The position numbers were made by a program, and so were the translations under genes. 18,499 nucleotides of DNA from assembly GCA_005798205.1 (NCBI GenBank), contig SYKJ01000022.1:1-18499 (forward strand), read 5' to 3'. Below the pieces are notes generated by a model. It did not search any database. It had not been told where the DNA came from and saw nothing but the letters and a program-made list of their open reading frames with translations. Below are positions 7,435 through 15,297 of the stretch, in pieces; the first letter of the stretch is position 1, and each line of letters opens with the position of its first letter. This stretch comes from Bacteroidota bacterium (lineage in GTDB: Bacteria > Bacteroidota > Bacteroidia > Flavobacteriales > Crocinitomicaceae).

Positions 7435-9333
7435 ATGCAAGTAGAACGTCCAATATCAGATTGGATTCCAATGTCTTTGAAAGAAGCGCAAAAAAGAGCT
7501 TGGGATGATTTTGATGTTATTCTTATCTCCGGAGATGCATATGTTGACCACCCCGCTTTTGGAACGGCTGTCGTTAGTCGAATCATAGAAGATGAAGGCC
7601 TAAAAATTGGAATCGTTGCACAACCAAATTGGAAAGATGACCTCAGAGATTTTAAGAAATTAGGAAAGCCACGACTATTTTTTGGTGTTACGGCAGGCTG
7701 CATGGACTCCATGGTGAACCATTATACTGCTAATAAGCGCTTGCGCTCCACAGATGCTTACACGCCCGGAGGACAAGCAGGTTTTCGACCAGATTATGCA
7801 TCCATTGTTTATTCTAAAATTTTAAAAGAACTTTTTCCTGATGTGCCGGTAGTTCTCGGAGGAATTGAGTCTTCGCTGCGTAGAGTTACTCATTATGATT
7901 ACTGGAAAGATGAATTAATGCCAAGTATTTTAGTGGATTCAAAAGCTGATTTATTGGTGTACGGCATGGGCGATCAACCACTGCGCGAATTGTTAAGGTT
8001 GCTTAAAAAAGGAGTTCCCTTTGAGCAAGCTAAAACCTTGAAACAAGTAGCTTTTTTACAAGAAAATACACTTCCCCTGCCAAAGAATAAAAATTGGGAA
8101 ACAGTTGAATTAGCGAGTCACGAAGTTTGCTTGGAAGACAAAATAAAATATGCTGCAAATTTTAAAATTGTGGAAGTAGAGTCCAATAAATGGGAGGCCA
8201 ATCGAATAACACAAGCGGTTGATGAACGAATATTAGTGGTAAATCCGCCTTACAAAACCATGGACGAAAATGAAATCGATCGCTCTTTCGACCTGCCCTA
8301 CACGCGTTTGCCTCATCCGAAATACAAAAAAAGAGGGGCAATTCCTGCTTACGATATGATTAAGTTTTCCATCAATATGCACAGGGGTTGTTTTGGTGGC
8401 TGTAGTTTTTGTACTATTTCTGCGCATCAAGGGAAATTTATTGCTTCGAGAAGTGAAAAATCTATTTTGGCAGAAGTGGAGGAAGTGGTTGCTCACCCTG
8501 AATTTAGAGGGTTTATTTCTGATTTAGGTGGCCCTTCTGCAAACATGTATAAAATGAAAGGCAAAGACGAGGCGATTTGTGCCCGTTGCACTTCGCCAAG
8601 TTGTATACATCCTGTTATTTGTAATAATTTGGATACCTCACATAAACCCATGACGGACTTGTATCGTAAAGTTGACGCACATCCAAAAGTGAAAAAAGCA
8701 TTTGTGGGCTCAGGTATTCGCTACGATTTACTGGTGGATGATTTTAATAAGAATAATGAGGATGGCAATCACGATGAATACATTGAACAAGTAATTACGC
8801 GTCATGTAAGTGGGAGACTAAAAGTTGCCCCCGAACATACCTCAGATGCAACATTAAGGGTAATGCGAAAGCCATCTTTTAAGTATTTTCATAAATTCAA
8901 AGAGAAATACGATAAGATTTCGGAGAAACACGGACTCAAACAGCAGTTAATCCCCTATTTTATATCTTCTCATCCGGGTTGCGAAGAAGAAGACATGGCA
9001 AATTTGGCTGCAGAAACCAAAGACATGGGATTTCAATTAGAGCAAGTGCAGGATTTTACGCCAACTCCAATGACAGTAGCAGAAGTAATTTATTACACAG
9101 GTGTTCATCCGTATACATTAAAGCCAATTAAAACAGTAAAAACAAAAGAAGAAAAGTTGAATCAAAATCGTTTTTTCTTCTGGTATAAGCGCGAAAATAA
9201 AGATTGGATAAAACAACGCTTGGAAAAGGCAAAAAGACCTGATTTAATTGAAAAATTAATTGGTGATTCAAAACCCACCGCTGGAAAACCTATTCCAAAA
9301 TGGTTAGAGGAAAGAAGAAGAAAAGGAAACTAA
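7435..9333 (+). CDS. ygiQ: YgiQ-family radical SAM protein
   Basis: The 632-residue protein belongs to the UPF0313/YgiQ family of radical SAM enzymes, cytosolic proteins whose reaction is unknown. Starting from ATG 7435 it opens PISDWIPMSLKEAQKRAWDD, as family members do; an in-frame TTG at 7366 would add 23 residues that overlap the previous gene and look non-coding. The N-terminal part (about 1-300) includes DVILISGDAYVDHPAFG, FFGVTAGCMDSMVNHYT and VVLGGIESSLRR. The SAM iron-sulfur motif is HRGCFGGCSFC (C319, C323, C326), followed by ISAHQGKFIASRS. Extra cysteines in CARCTSPSCIHPVIC (about 382-397) are typical. APEHTSDATLRVMRKPSF lies beyond residue 460, and the C-terminus carries the PTPMTVAEVIYYTG segment. 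It appears complete. It probably shares a transcript with the histidine kinase 10 bases downstream. Confidence 0.92.
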   Translation: MQVERPISDWIPMSLKEAQKRAWDDFDVILISGDAYVDHPAFGTAVVSRIIEDEGLKIGIVAQPNWKDDLRDFKKLGKPRLFFGVTAGCMDSMVNHYTANKRLRSTDAYTPGGQAGFRPDYASIVYSKILKELFPDVPVVLGGIESSLRRVTHYDYWKDELMPSILVDSKADLLVYGMGDQPLRELLRLLKKGVPFEQAKTLKQVAFLQENTLPLPKNKNWETVELASHEVCLEDKIKYAANFKIVEVESNKWEANRITQAVDERILVVNPPYKTMDENEIDRSFDLPYTRLPHPKYKKRGAIPAYDMIKFSINMHRGCFGGCSFCTISAHQGKFIASRSEKSILAEVEEVVAHPEFRGFISDLGGPSANMYKMKGKDEAICARCTSPSCIHPVICNNLDTSHKPMTDLYRKVDAHPKVKKAFVGSGIRYDLLVDDFNKNNEDGNHDEYIEQVITRHVSGRLKVAPEHTSDATLRVMRKPSFKYFHKFKEKYDKISEKHGLKQQLIPYFISSHPGCEEEDMANLAAETKDMGFQLEQVQDFTPTPMTVAEVIYYTGVHPYTLKPIKTVKTKEEKLNQNRFFFWYKRENKDWIKQRLEKAKRPDLIEKLIGDSKPTAGKPIPKWLEERRRKGN

Positions 9334-9343
9334 ATATTTTTTT

Positions 9344-10417
9344 GTGATTAAAAAAAGACCTAGCATATTAATTTTAATAGGAAGTATCCTCTTTCTTGTA
9401 GCGAGTTTTATATTTACAATAATCGTCCATTTTTTTATTTTTCCATTAAATAATTTAACAATTATTATTATCCCTATTATCTCTGGAAGCCTAGCTTATG
9501 TTATCTTTTATTATTTATTAAAACGATTTATTAATACGCGACTTTCACAAATTTATAACTCGATTCAACTGAAGCAAGGTTCTGCATATGACTCCAAAAA
9601 ATCGATTGATATTCAAATAGATCAAGCAGAAATTGAAGTTGCAAATTGGAAAAAAGATAGAAATATTGAGATTACACGCTTAAAAGAACAAGAACAATTT
9701 AGACGAGAATTTTTAGGAAACCTTGCTCACGAACTTAAAACACCTGTATTTTCAATTCAGGGATATATTTTAACCCTTCTTGAAGGAGGTTTAGAAGATA
9801 AAAGGGTTAATCGTTCTTTCTTGGATCGAGCTGCAAAAGCTACTGACCGGATAGCAAGTATTTTAGAAGATTTAGATCAAATCACTAAATTAGAAGTAGA
9901 TGAACTTAAAAATGAAATTCGTTCGTTTAATATTGTTGAAGTAATAAAAGAAACTTTTGATTCATTTGAATTTCAAGCAAAAAATAAAGAATATAATTTG
10001 ATGCTTGCAAAAGAATATTCTCCAATTTATGTTATGGCAGACCGAACAAAAATTGGGCAAGTTTTTACAAATCTGATTGGAAATTCTGTGACTTATGGAA
10101 TAATGAAAGGTACTTGCACAATAAGTCTTATTCAAATAGATGAGTTTATTGAGATTGAAGTTAGTGACGATGGTCCAGGAATTGATACGGAGCATCACAA
10201 TCGTTTATTTGAACGTTTTTACAGAGTAGAAAAAAGCAGAAATCGGCACGAAGGTGGCTCGGGTTTGGGTTTGGCAATAGTAAAACACATTATTGAATCC
10301 CACGGACATAAAATCTACTTGAAAAGTGAGTTTGGTGTAGGAACGACTTTCTTTTTTAACCTTAAGAAGAGTGATATTTCTGGTCCCTCGAGTTCAAGAG
10401 GAGTCCCATTAAATTAA
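9344..10417 (+). CDS. PhoR-like membrane sensor histidine kinase (no adjacent response regulator)
   Basis: The start is GTG 9344, ten bases after the YgiQ-type stop; no ATG is available before the membrane segments. Of 357 residues, about 7-30 and 35-58 form two transmembrane helices with almost no periplasmic loop, so it is unlikely to sense a large external ligand. A charged helical linker follows (about 70-115), then the phospho-acceptor H box NLAHELKTPVFSIQGY with H129, the N box NLIGNSVTYG (N247), the G1 box DDGPGI (275-280) and the G2 box GGSGLGLAIV (304-313). All kinase motifs are intact. The C-terminal tail (SGPSSSRGVPLN) lies outside the fold. No response regulator gene lies next to it, so its partner must be elsewhere. 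The kinase call is certain; signal and partner are unknown. Confidence 0.93.
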   Translation: MIKKRPSILILIGSILFLVASFIFTIIVHFFIFPLNNLTIIIIPIISGSLAYVIFYYLLKRFINTRLSQIYNSIQLKQGSAYDSKKSIDIQIDQAEIEVANWKKDRNIEITRLKEQEQFRREFLGNLAHELKTPVFSIQGYILTLLEGGLEDKRVNRSFLDRAAKATDRIASILEDLDQITKLEVDELKNEIRSFNIVEVIKETFDSFEFQAKNKEYNLMLAKEYSPIYVMADRTKIGQVFTNLIGNSVTYGIMKGTCTISLIQIDEFIEIEVSDDGPGIDTEHHNRLFERFYRVEKSRNRHEGGSGLGLAIVKHIIESHGHKIYLKSEFGVGTTFFFNLKKSDISGPSSSRGVPLN

Positions 10418-10439
10418 ACGACACAAATTTGTGCTACTC

Positions 10440-11834
10440 ATGAGTGAAAAACAAGTTTTTACCCTACAGCAAGTTGTTCGATCAATAAAAAAAACAATTG
10501 AAGATCGCTACACTCAAAATTATTGGGTAAAAGCAGAAATGCATAAATTAAATCGTTATCCAAGCGGCCATGCTTTTCCAGAATTAGTACAAAAAGACGA
10601 GGATAAAATTGTTGCTCAAATCACAGGTACAATCTGGAAACAACAACTTGAACGCATAAATTCTAAATTTATTCAGGTGGTAAAAGAACCATTGAAAGAG
10701 GGCACAACGCTTCTACTTTTGGTGAAGATTAACTACAGTGAAATGTATGGCTTAGGATTGCAAATTTTGGATATAGACCCTTCATTTTCTTTGGGTGAGC
10801 TTCAAAAACAACGAGAGGAAACCTTACGAAAACTTGAAAAAGAAGGTTTACTCAATCTCAACCAAAAATTGCATTTTCCCTTGCTTCCAAAACGAGTTGC
10901 AATTATCTCAGCTGATTCAAGTAAAGGCTATTCAGATTTTATGGAAATTTTAAAGGAAAATGAAAATTCCTTTTACATTTTTACACATCTATTTAATGCC
11001 TATGTTCAAGGTGATATTGCGGTTCAAAGTATCATTTCCGCGCTTTCAAAAATAAAAAAAGTAAAAGAGCATTTTGACATCGTTATTATTGTTCGAGGTG
11101 GTGGTGCTGAAGTAGGTATGACTTGTTACAACAATTATGAACTCTGCAAAGCCATCGCCGAATTTCCCTTGCCAATTTTAACGGGTATTGGTCACTCCAC
11201 GAATCTCAATGTTGCTGAAATGGTTGCTTTTAGGAATGAAATTACCCCAACTAAATTAGCGGAATTCATACTTCAAACCTTTCGTGAATTTGAACAAGAA
11301 ACAAAACGCCTAAATCTTGAAATAATAAACTTTGCAAAGCAACTAATTTCCAAAACAAAGCATGAATTTTCTGGAGAAGTACAGCTCTTTAAACACATTT
11401 CACTTCGTTTTACTGAGTCACAAAAAAATGAACTATTACAGCAAGTCGCACTTTTTCAAAATACTGCTCGTTACTTCATGAAAAATGAAAAAAATGCCAT
11501 TGCGAACTTAAAATACGATTACCACATTGTCAGTAAACAAATTATTACAGCAGAGAGAAGTAATTTATCTTTAGTAAGTAGTCCAATAAAAAATAACCTG
11601 AACTACTTTTTTGAGAAAAGAGCAAAAGAACTAGAGCAATTTGAGAAAACTGTACATATTTTAAGTCCTAGCAATGTTTTAGAAAGAGGTTACAGCTTGA
11701 CTTTATACAAAGGGAAAATCGTTTCTCCGAAAAATAAACCAAAAAAAGGGGACTTACTCGAAACTAAAACAAATGCTTTTACGCTGACCTCAAGAGTTGA
11801 AAATTCGAGCGAAAATAACGAAGAAAACGCTTAA
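10440..11834 (+). CDS. xseA: Exodeoxyribonuclease VII large subunit
   Basis: The 464-residue protein is the catalytic subunit of exonuclease VII, which degrades single-stranded DNA from both ends in repair. I chose ATG 10440 over GTG 10431 because it gives the family start MSEKQVFTLQQVVRSIKKTI. Residues about 5-105 form the OB-fold (YWVKAEMHKLN, TIWKQQLERI). The catalytic domain starts at RVAIISADSSKGYSDF; IIVRGGGAEVGMTCYNNYEL and LTGIGHSTNLNVAEMVA correspond to the conserved RGGG and GHExD motifs, although the latter reads GHSTN here. The helical region with many Gln and Glu residues (about 285-420) fits the coiled-coil arm. The gene usually sits before xseB, but no xseB follows: the next gene is convergent, with overlapping stop codons. 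The kinase gene ends 22 bases upstream. Confidence 0.92.
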   Translation: MSEKQVFTLQQVVRSIKKTIEDRYTQNYWVKAEMHKLNRYPSGHAFPELVQKDEDKIVAQITGTIWKQQLERINSKFIQVVKEPLKEGTTLLLLVKINYSEMYGLGLQILDIDPSFSLGELQKQREETLRKLEKEGLLNLNQKLHFPLLPKRVAIISADSSKGYSDFMEILKENENSFYIFTHLFNAYVQGDIAVQSIISALSKIKKVKEHFDIVIIVRGGGAEVGMTCYNNYELCKAIAEFPLPILTGIGHSTNLNVAEMVAFRNEITPTKLAEFILQTFREFEQETKRLNLEIINFAKQLISKTKHEFSGEVQLFKHISLRFTESQKNELLQQVALFQNTARYFMKNEKNAIANLKYDYHIVSKQIITAERSNLSLVSSPIKNNLNYFFEKRAKELEQFEKTVHILSPSNVLERGYSLTLYKGKIVSPKNKPKKGDLLETKTNAFTLTSRVENSSENNEENA

Positions 11835-12724
11835 TGGGTTTTTGTCATCGACTCAGGAACACAAATAATAAAATCTGCTTTACCAATATTTTCTGAGTCC
11901 AACTTATCAATATTTTTTTGTGTAACAGTGGAGATGGTCATTGCTTTTATTTGTGGTTTTGCTTGCTGCATGTACCAAAGTATTCCTTGGTAATAATCAG
12001 AATGAAAAGCGCCATTAAAATGAAGAACTACTGTGTTTTCTTGCATCGATTTTAAAATAAATTTTGCCATTGTTGCATCTTTAAATGCCTGGGCTTCAAC
12101 CATTCCTTTTCCTTTGCTTGGAAACATTTCTCGAACGGCAATGTATTGAGAAAGAGTCGTATCCAGTGGGAAATAATTATCTGCCATTTGTGAACGAACG
12201 GATGGAGAAAGTGTATCCAAAGCAGCCCTCCCCTTTTTAAACAAAAGAGAAGCATATTTTCGCTCCACATTGGAGGCAACACAAACTAACTTTTTATCTT
12301 TTGCAAAATCTACTAAGGGTTTGTAATCAGTAGCGTAATTTGGCCATAAGCGACAAGAGTCTTTGAATTGTTTCTCATTCAATTCTCCAGATAAATACCG
12401 ATCTAAAATGGCTTGCTGATCCTGCTCAAACATTTCAAATCCTAAAACTAAGTTTGCTTTATGTTTATCATAAAGTGAAAGCATTAATTCGTATTGCAGC
12501 CAATGAGTAATTGGATTATCGTGGAATTCTCCGAAAAGAATTAGCTCTTTTTTATCTGAAAAAATACACATCTTCTTGTAGCTTACAGATTTGCCTTTTG
12601 AATTATAAATCTTAAAAGCTCGCTCATTTTGAGTAAAAACAGTAGAGAAAAAAAGAAGGCAAATTCCAACTAAAAGAGTTTTTGATACATGGATTTTAAC
12701 TGAGAAAAGGTAAATTTGAAACAT
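11831..12724 (-). CDS. ChaN-family secreted protein (TIKI/TraB/EreA-like fold)
   Basis: The 297-residue protein starts at ATG 12724 and has a hydrophobic signal (residues about 11-31, ending STVFTQ). It shows the two GxxH motifs of the ChaN/TIKI superfamily: GEFH (G65 to H68, in FGEFHDNPITHWLQYEL) and GAFH (G238 to H241, in FNGAFHSDYYQGI), with GFEMFEQDQQ (E97, E100) as the acidic motif between. In some bacteria ChaN-like proteins are iron-regulated lipoproteins that bind haem; here I see no lipobox, so it is probably a soluble periplasmic protein. The haem or peptidase role is not certain for this copy. It overlaps the end of xseA by its stop codon and its start lies only 19 bases from the ATG of the divergent FadL-type gene, so both share a very short control region. 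Confidence 0.85.
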   Translation of the reverse strand: MFQIYLFSVKIHVSKTLLVGICLLFFSTVFTQNERAFKIYNSKGKSVSYKKMCIFSDKKELILFGEFHDNPITHWLQYELMLSLYDKHKANLVLGFEMFEQDQQAILDRYLSGELNEKQFKDSCRLWPNYATDYKPLVDFAKDKKLVCVASNVERKYASLLFKKGRAALDTLSPSVRSQMADNYFPLDTTLSQYIAVREMFPSKGKGMVEAQAFKDATMAKFILKSMQENTVVLHFNGAFHSDYYQGILWYMQQAKPQIKAMTISTVTQKNIDKLDSENIGKADFIICVPESMTKTH

Positions 12725-12740
12725 ATTGCGTATTTTTATT

Positions 12741-12748
12741 CAAATGTA
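12741..12748 (-). promoter_or_regulatory. Putative -7 box (TACATTTG) for the ChaN-family gene
   Basis: On the minus strand TACATTTG fits TAnnTTTG and lies 16 bases upstream of the ChaN ATG at 12724. It overlaps the ATG (12744) of the divergent FadL-type gene, so the ChaN promoter would be inside the start of its neighbour. A near match on the other strand (TATTTTTA at 12731-12738) could serve the FadL-type gene but would leave almost no leader. I see no -33 element for either. Confidence 0.35.
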
Positions 12749-13967
12749 TCGATTCTTATTTACATATTTATTTTTGTGTAGTCTTCATGGGCTTTACTCT
12801 CAGGGTTTTCAAGTCAACTTTCAAGGGCAAAAACAGCAAGGAATGGGTTTTGCTGGCACAGCGCTTTTTCACGATGGATCAAGTATTTTTTACAACGCTG
12901 GTTCTGTTGCATTTTCGAAAGAAAATTCAATAAATCTTGGTGTAACGCCAATTTTTGCCAATGTTTTGTATGTTGATTCTGCTACTGGAAATGCTTATCG
13001 AACGGAAAATCCTGTAGGAACTCCATTTAGTGCTTATGGCTTATTTCAGGTAAAAAAACTAGAAAAATTTAGATTTGGACTTGCAATTTACACCCCTTTC
13101 GGAAGCACTGTTCAATGGGAAGAAAATTGGATTGGTCGTTTTGCGATTACGCGATTAAAACTACAAGCGATTTATTTTCAGCCAACCATTTCGTATCGTT
13201 TGAGTCCAAAAATAGGAATTGGCGCAGGATTTATCTTTTCAAATGGAAGTGTAAATCTGCAGAAAGATATTCCCGTTCAAGATAGCCTTGGAAATTTCTC
13301 TCATGCTGAACTTAACGGAAAAGCGAATGGCTTTGGTTATAATCTAGGCATTCATTTTCAGGTAAATGACAAATTTTCTATGGGTTTAAGTTACCGGTCC
13401 AAAATTAAAATGGCCCTAAAACAAGGTGCGGCAACATTTACCGTACCTCCCTCTTTAAACACCAATTTTCCAAATGGAAATTTTTCTGGGTCACTTCCGC
13501 TACCAGATGTTGCAACAATCGGCTTTGCCTATAAAGTTTCAAAAAAGTGGACCCTTGCAATCGATATCAACCATGTTGGTTGGAAATCATATGACACTCT
13601 TGCCTTTGATTATGAATTGAATACCACATCACTTTTAGACACTAAATCGCCAAGAAATTATAAAAATATTTTCGCTTTCAGAGGTGGCGCTGAAATAAGT
13701 GCTTTACAATACTTAGACCTTCGATTTGGTGGTGGATTTGGCTTTACGCCAGTACAAGATGGTTATCTCACACCCGAGACGCCAGATGCAAACAGAATTT
13801 ATGGTACGCTCGGACTTTCCTACCGATTTACCAATCGCTTTTCAATGGATGCCTCACTTTATTATACCCACATAAAACGCGCAGGAAAAAATATTGAAAC
13901 GAATTTAAATGGTACATTTACCACAAAAGCTCTTGCTCCAGGATTTTCATTAATTTACAAATGGTAG
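12744..13967 (+). CDS. OmpP1/FadL-family outer-membrane transport protein
   Basis: Starting at ATG 12744 the protein is 407 residues with a signal peptide (MYRFLFTYLFLCSLHGLYSQ). An in-frame TTG at 12726 would add six residues and overlap the promoter zone, so ATG is preferred. The mature start GFQVNFQGQKQQGMGFAGTALFHDGSSIFYNAGS is typical of the FadL family, whose N-terminal hatch fills the barrel. The rest alternates aromatic and polar residues as expected for a 14-stranded barrel (for example FGLAIYTPFGSTVQWEENW, ISYRLSPKIGIGAGF, FGYNLGIHFQVNDKFSMGLSY, LGLSYRFTNRFSMDASLYY), ending in FSLIYKW with a C-terminal aromatic residue. FadL channels take up long-chain fatty acids or other hydrophobic molecules. 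One base separates it from the next gene, a lipoprotein, and two more exported enzymes follow. Confidence 0.9.
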   Translation: MYRFLFTYLFLCSLHGLYSQGFQVNFQGQKQQGMGFAGTALFHDGSSIFYNAGSVAFSKENSINLGVTPIFANVLYVDSATGNAYRTENPVGTPFSAYGLFQVKKLEKFRFGLAIYTPFGSTVQWEENWIGRFAITRLKLQAIYFQPTISYRLSPKIGIGAGFIFSNGSVNLQKDIPVQDSLGNFSHAELNGKANGFGYNLGIHFQVNDKFSMGLSYRSKIKMALKQGAATFTVPPSLNTNFPNGNFSGSLPLPDVATIGFAYKVSKKWTLAIDINHVGWKSYDTLAFDYELNTTSLLDTKSPRNYKNIFAFRGGAEISALQYLDLRFGGGFGFTPVQDGYLTPETPDANRIYGTLGLSYRFTNRFSMDASLYYTHIKRAGKNIETNLNGTFTTKALAPGFSLIYKW

Positions 13968-13968
13968 T

Positions 13969-15282
13969 ATGACAAAGTTTTTATGCACTTTTTTGGGTTT
14001 TATTCTTGTTCTGCTCGTTTGCTCCTGTAAACCAAAATTTAAACCCGAAGAAATTTCTAAAGGAGAAATTGATCCTACACGATTTGTGATGATTGGTGGT
14101 GGTCATACCGCAGGTTACATGGATGATGCGCTCTATGCCGAAGGACAAGAAAATTCATTGGCTAAATTAATAGCTCTTCAACTTGCTTTAGTTGGTGGCA
14201 ATCAAACTTTCTATCAACCTTTGGTTTCAAGTAATTCCGTGGGCATTGGGTTAACAGGATTATCGCGACTTATATTGGGAAATAAGACAGACTGTAAGGG
14301 AATCGTTTCGCTTTCTCCCTTGAGAATAAGTTCCTCAGGTGACCAAACTATATTTAATTCAAATATTTACAATGCAACTCAAAAATTTCAAAATTATGGC
14401 ATTCCTGGATTAAAATTAAGTGCTGTGTCGACTATGTCTTATGGAATTAGTAATCCATTTTTTGGGAGAATGGCTGCTAACACAACAACAACTGTTTTAT
14501 CGGATGCTCTTGCAAGTGAGCCGACATTTTTCTCCTTGTTTCTTGGTATCGAAGATGTTTTAGATTTTGCAAAATCTGGAGGTGTAAACAACAATTTAGT
14601 TTCCGTTTCTGCATTTCAAACTGCTTACGAAAATTTACTTCAAGCCATTACTGCTAATGGTTCAAAAGGAGTTATCGCAACAATACCAGATGTAACTGAA
14701 ATGCCCTATTTTACAACTATTCCTTGGAATGGTTTAAATTTAGATGAGGAAAATACAACAACGCTAAACAATATTTACAATCAAATGGGATTTGAATTTC
14801 AGCTCGGAAGTAATCCTTTTATGATTGTTGACCCAAATGCGAATAGTTTTGCAGTACGTCAAATTCTTGAAGATGAACTATTCCTGTTAAGTCTTCCGCT
14901 TGATTCCGTAAAATGCCATAAAATGGGCACTCTTTTCCCAATTAGAGATGAATTTGTGTTAGATCAAGAAGAACTTATTATTCTCAGAACCAAAATTGCT
15001 GAATACAATTCCGTAATTATTTCTCTTGCTAATCAGTACAATCTTGCTGTGGTAAATGTTGCCGAATTTTCAACTAAGTTAAAAACTGGTTTTGCATACA
15101 ACGGAGTTACTCTCAGTGCAAAATTTGTGTCGGGTGGCGCCTACTCTTTAGATGGTATTCATTTTAATGCAAAGGGAAATGCTTTATTAGCAAATGAATT
15201 CTTAAAATCTATCAACTCTAAATACAATTCTCAAATCCCTTTGTTGGATGCTAATTCGTTCAATGCAAATTTATTTCCTTAA
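13969..15282 (+). CDS. SGNH/GDSL-hydrolase-like lipoprotein with altered catalytic blocks
   Basis: The 437-residue protein has a lipoprotein signal ending VCSC (Cys20), so it is lipid-anchored, probably at the outer membrane. The fold is suggested by three SGNH landmarks: block I at 43-50 reads GGGHTAGY where active members have GDSLTAGY, so the nucleophilic serine position is glycine; block III at 193-196 reads GIED instead of GxND, so the oxyanion asparagine is missing; block V keeps DGIH (D395, H398) within LDGIHFNAKGNALLANEF. The central region (about 80-380) is long and contains FNSNIYNATQKFQNYGIPGL. With Ser and Asn replaced it may be a non-catalytic binder, or it uses another mechanism. 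It sits one base after the FadL-type gene, a frequent neighbour pair in Bacteroidota, so a link with hydrophobic substrates is likely. Fold call is fairly firm, activity unknown. Confidence 0.72.
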   Translation: MTKFLCTFLGFILVLLVCSCKPKFKPEEISKGEIDPTRFVMIGGGHTAGYMDDALYAEGQENSLAKLIALQLALVGGNQTFYQPLVSSNSVGIGLTGLSRLILGNKTDCKGIVSLSPLRISSSGDQTIFNSNIYNATQKFQNYGIPGLKLSAVSTMSYGISNPFFGRMAANTTTTVLSDALASEPTFFSLFLGIEDVLDFAKSGGVNNNLVSVSAFQTAYENLLQAITANGSKGVIATIPDVTEMPYFTTIPWNGLNLDEENTTTLNNIYNQMGFEFQLGSNPFMIVDPNANSFAVRQILEDELFLLSLPLDSVKCHKMGTLFPIRDEFVLDQEELIILRTKIAEYNSVIISLANQYNLAVVNVAEFSTKLKTGFAYNGVTLSAKFVSGGAYSLDGIHFNAKGNALLANEFLKSINSKYNSQIPLLDANSFNANLFP

Positions 15283-15297
15283 TTTTAAAACAAAAAC

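Noticed and set aside
10422..10433. 12-base palindrome CACAAATTTGTG before xseA as an operator
   Set aside because: Short AT-rich palindromes are expected by chance here and no promoter element is linked to it.
12726..12743. TTG 12726 as start of the FadL-type gene
   Set aside because: ATG 12744 gives a standard signal peptide, and the upstream codons overlap the probable promoter zone.
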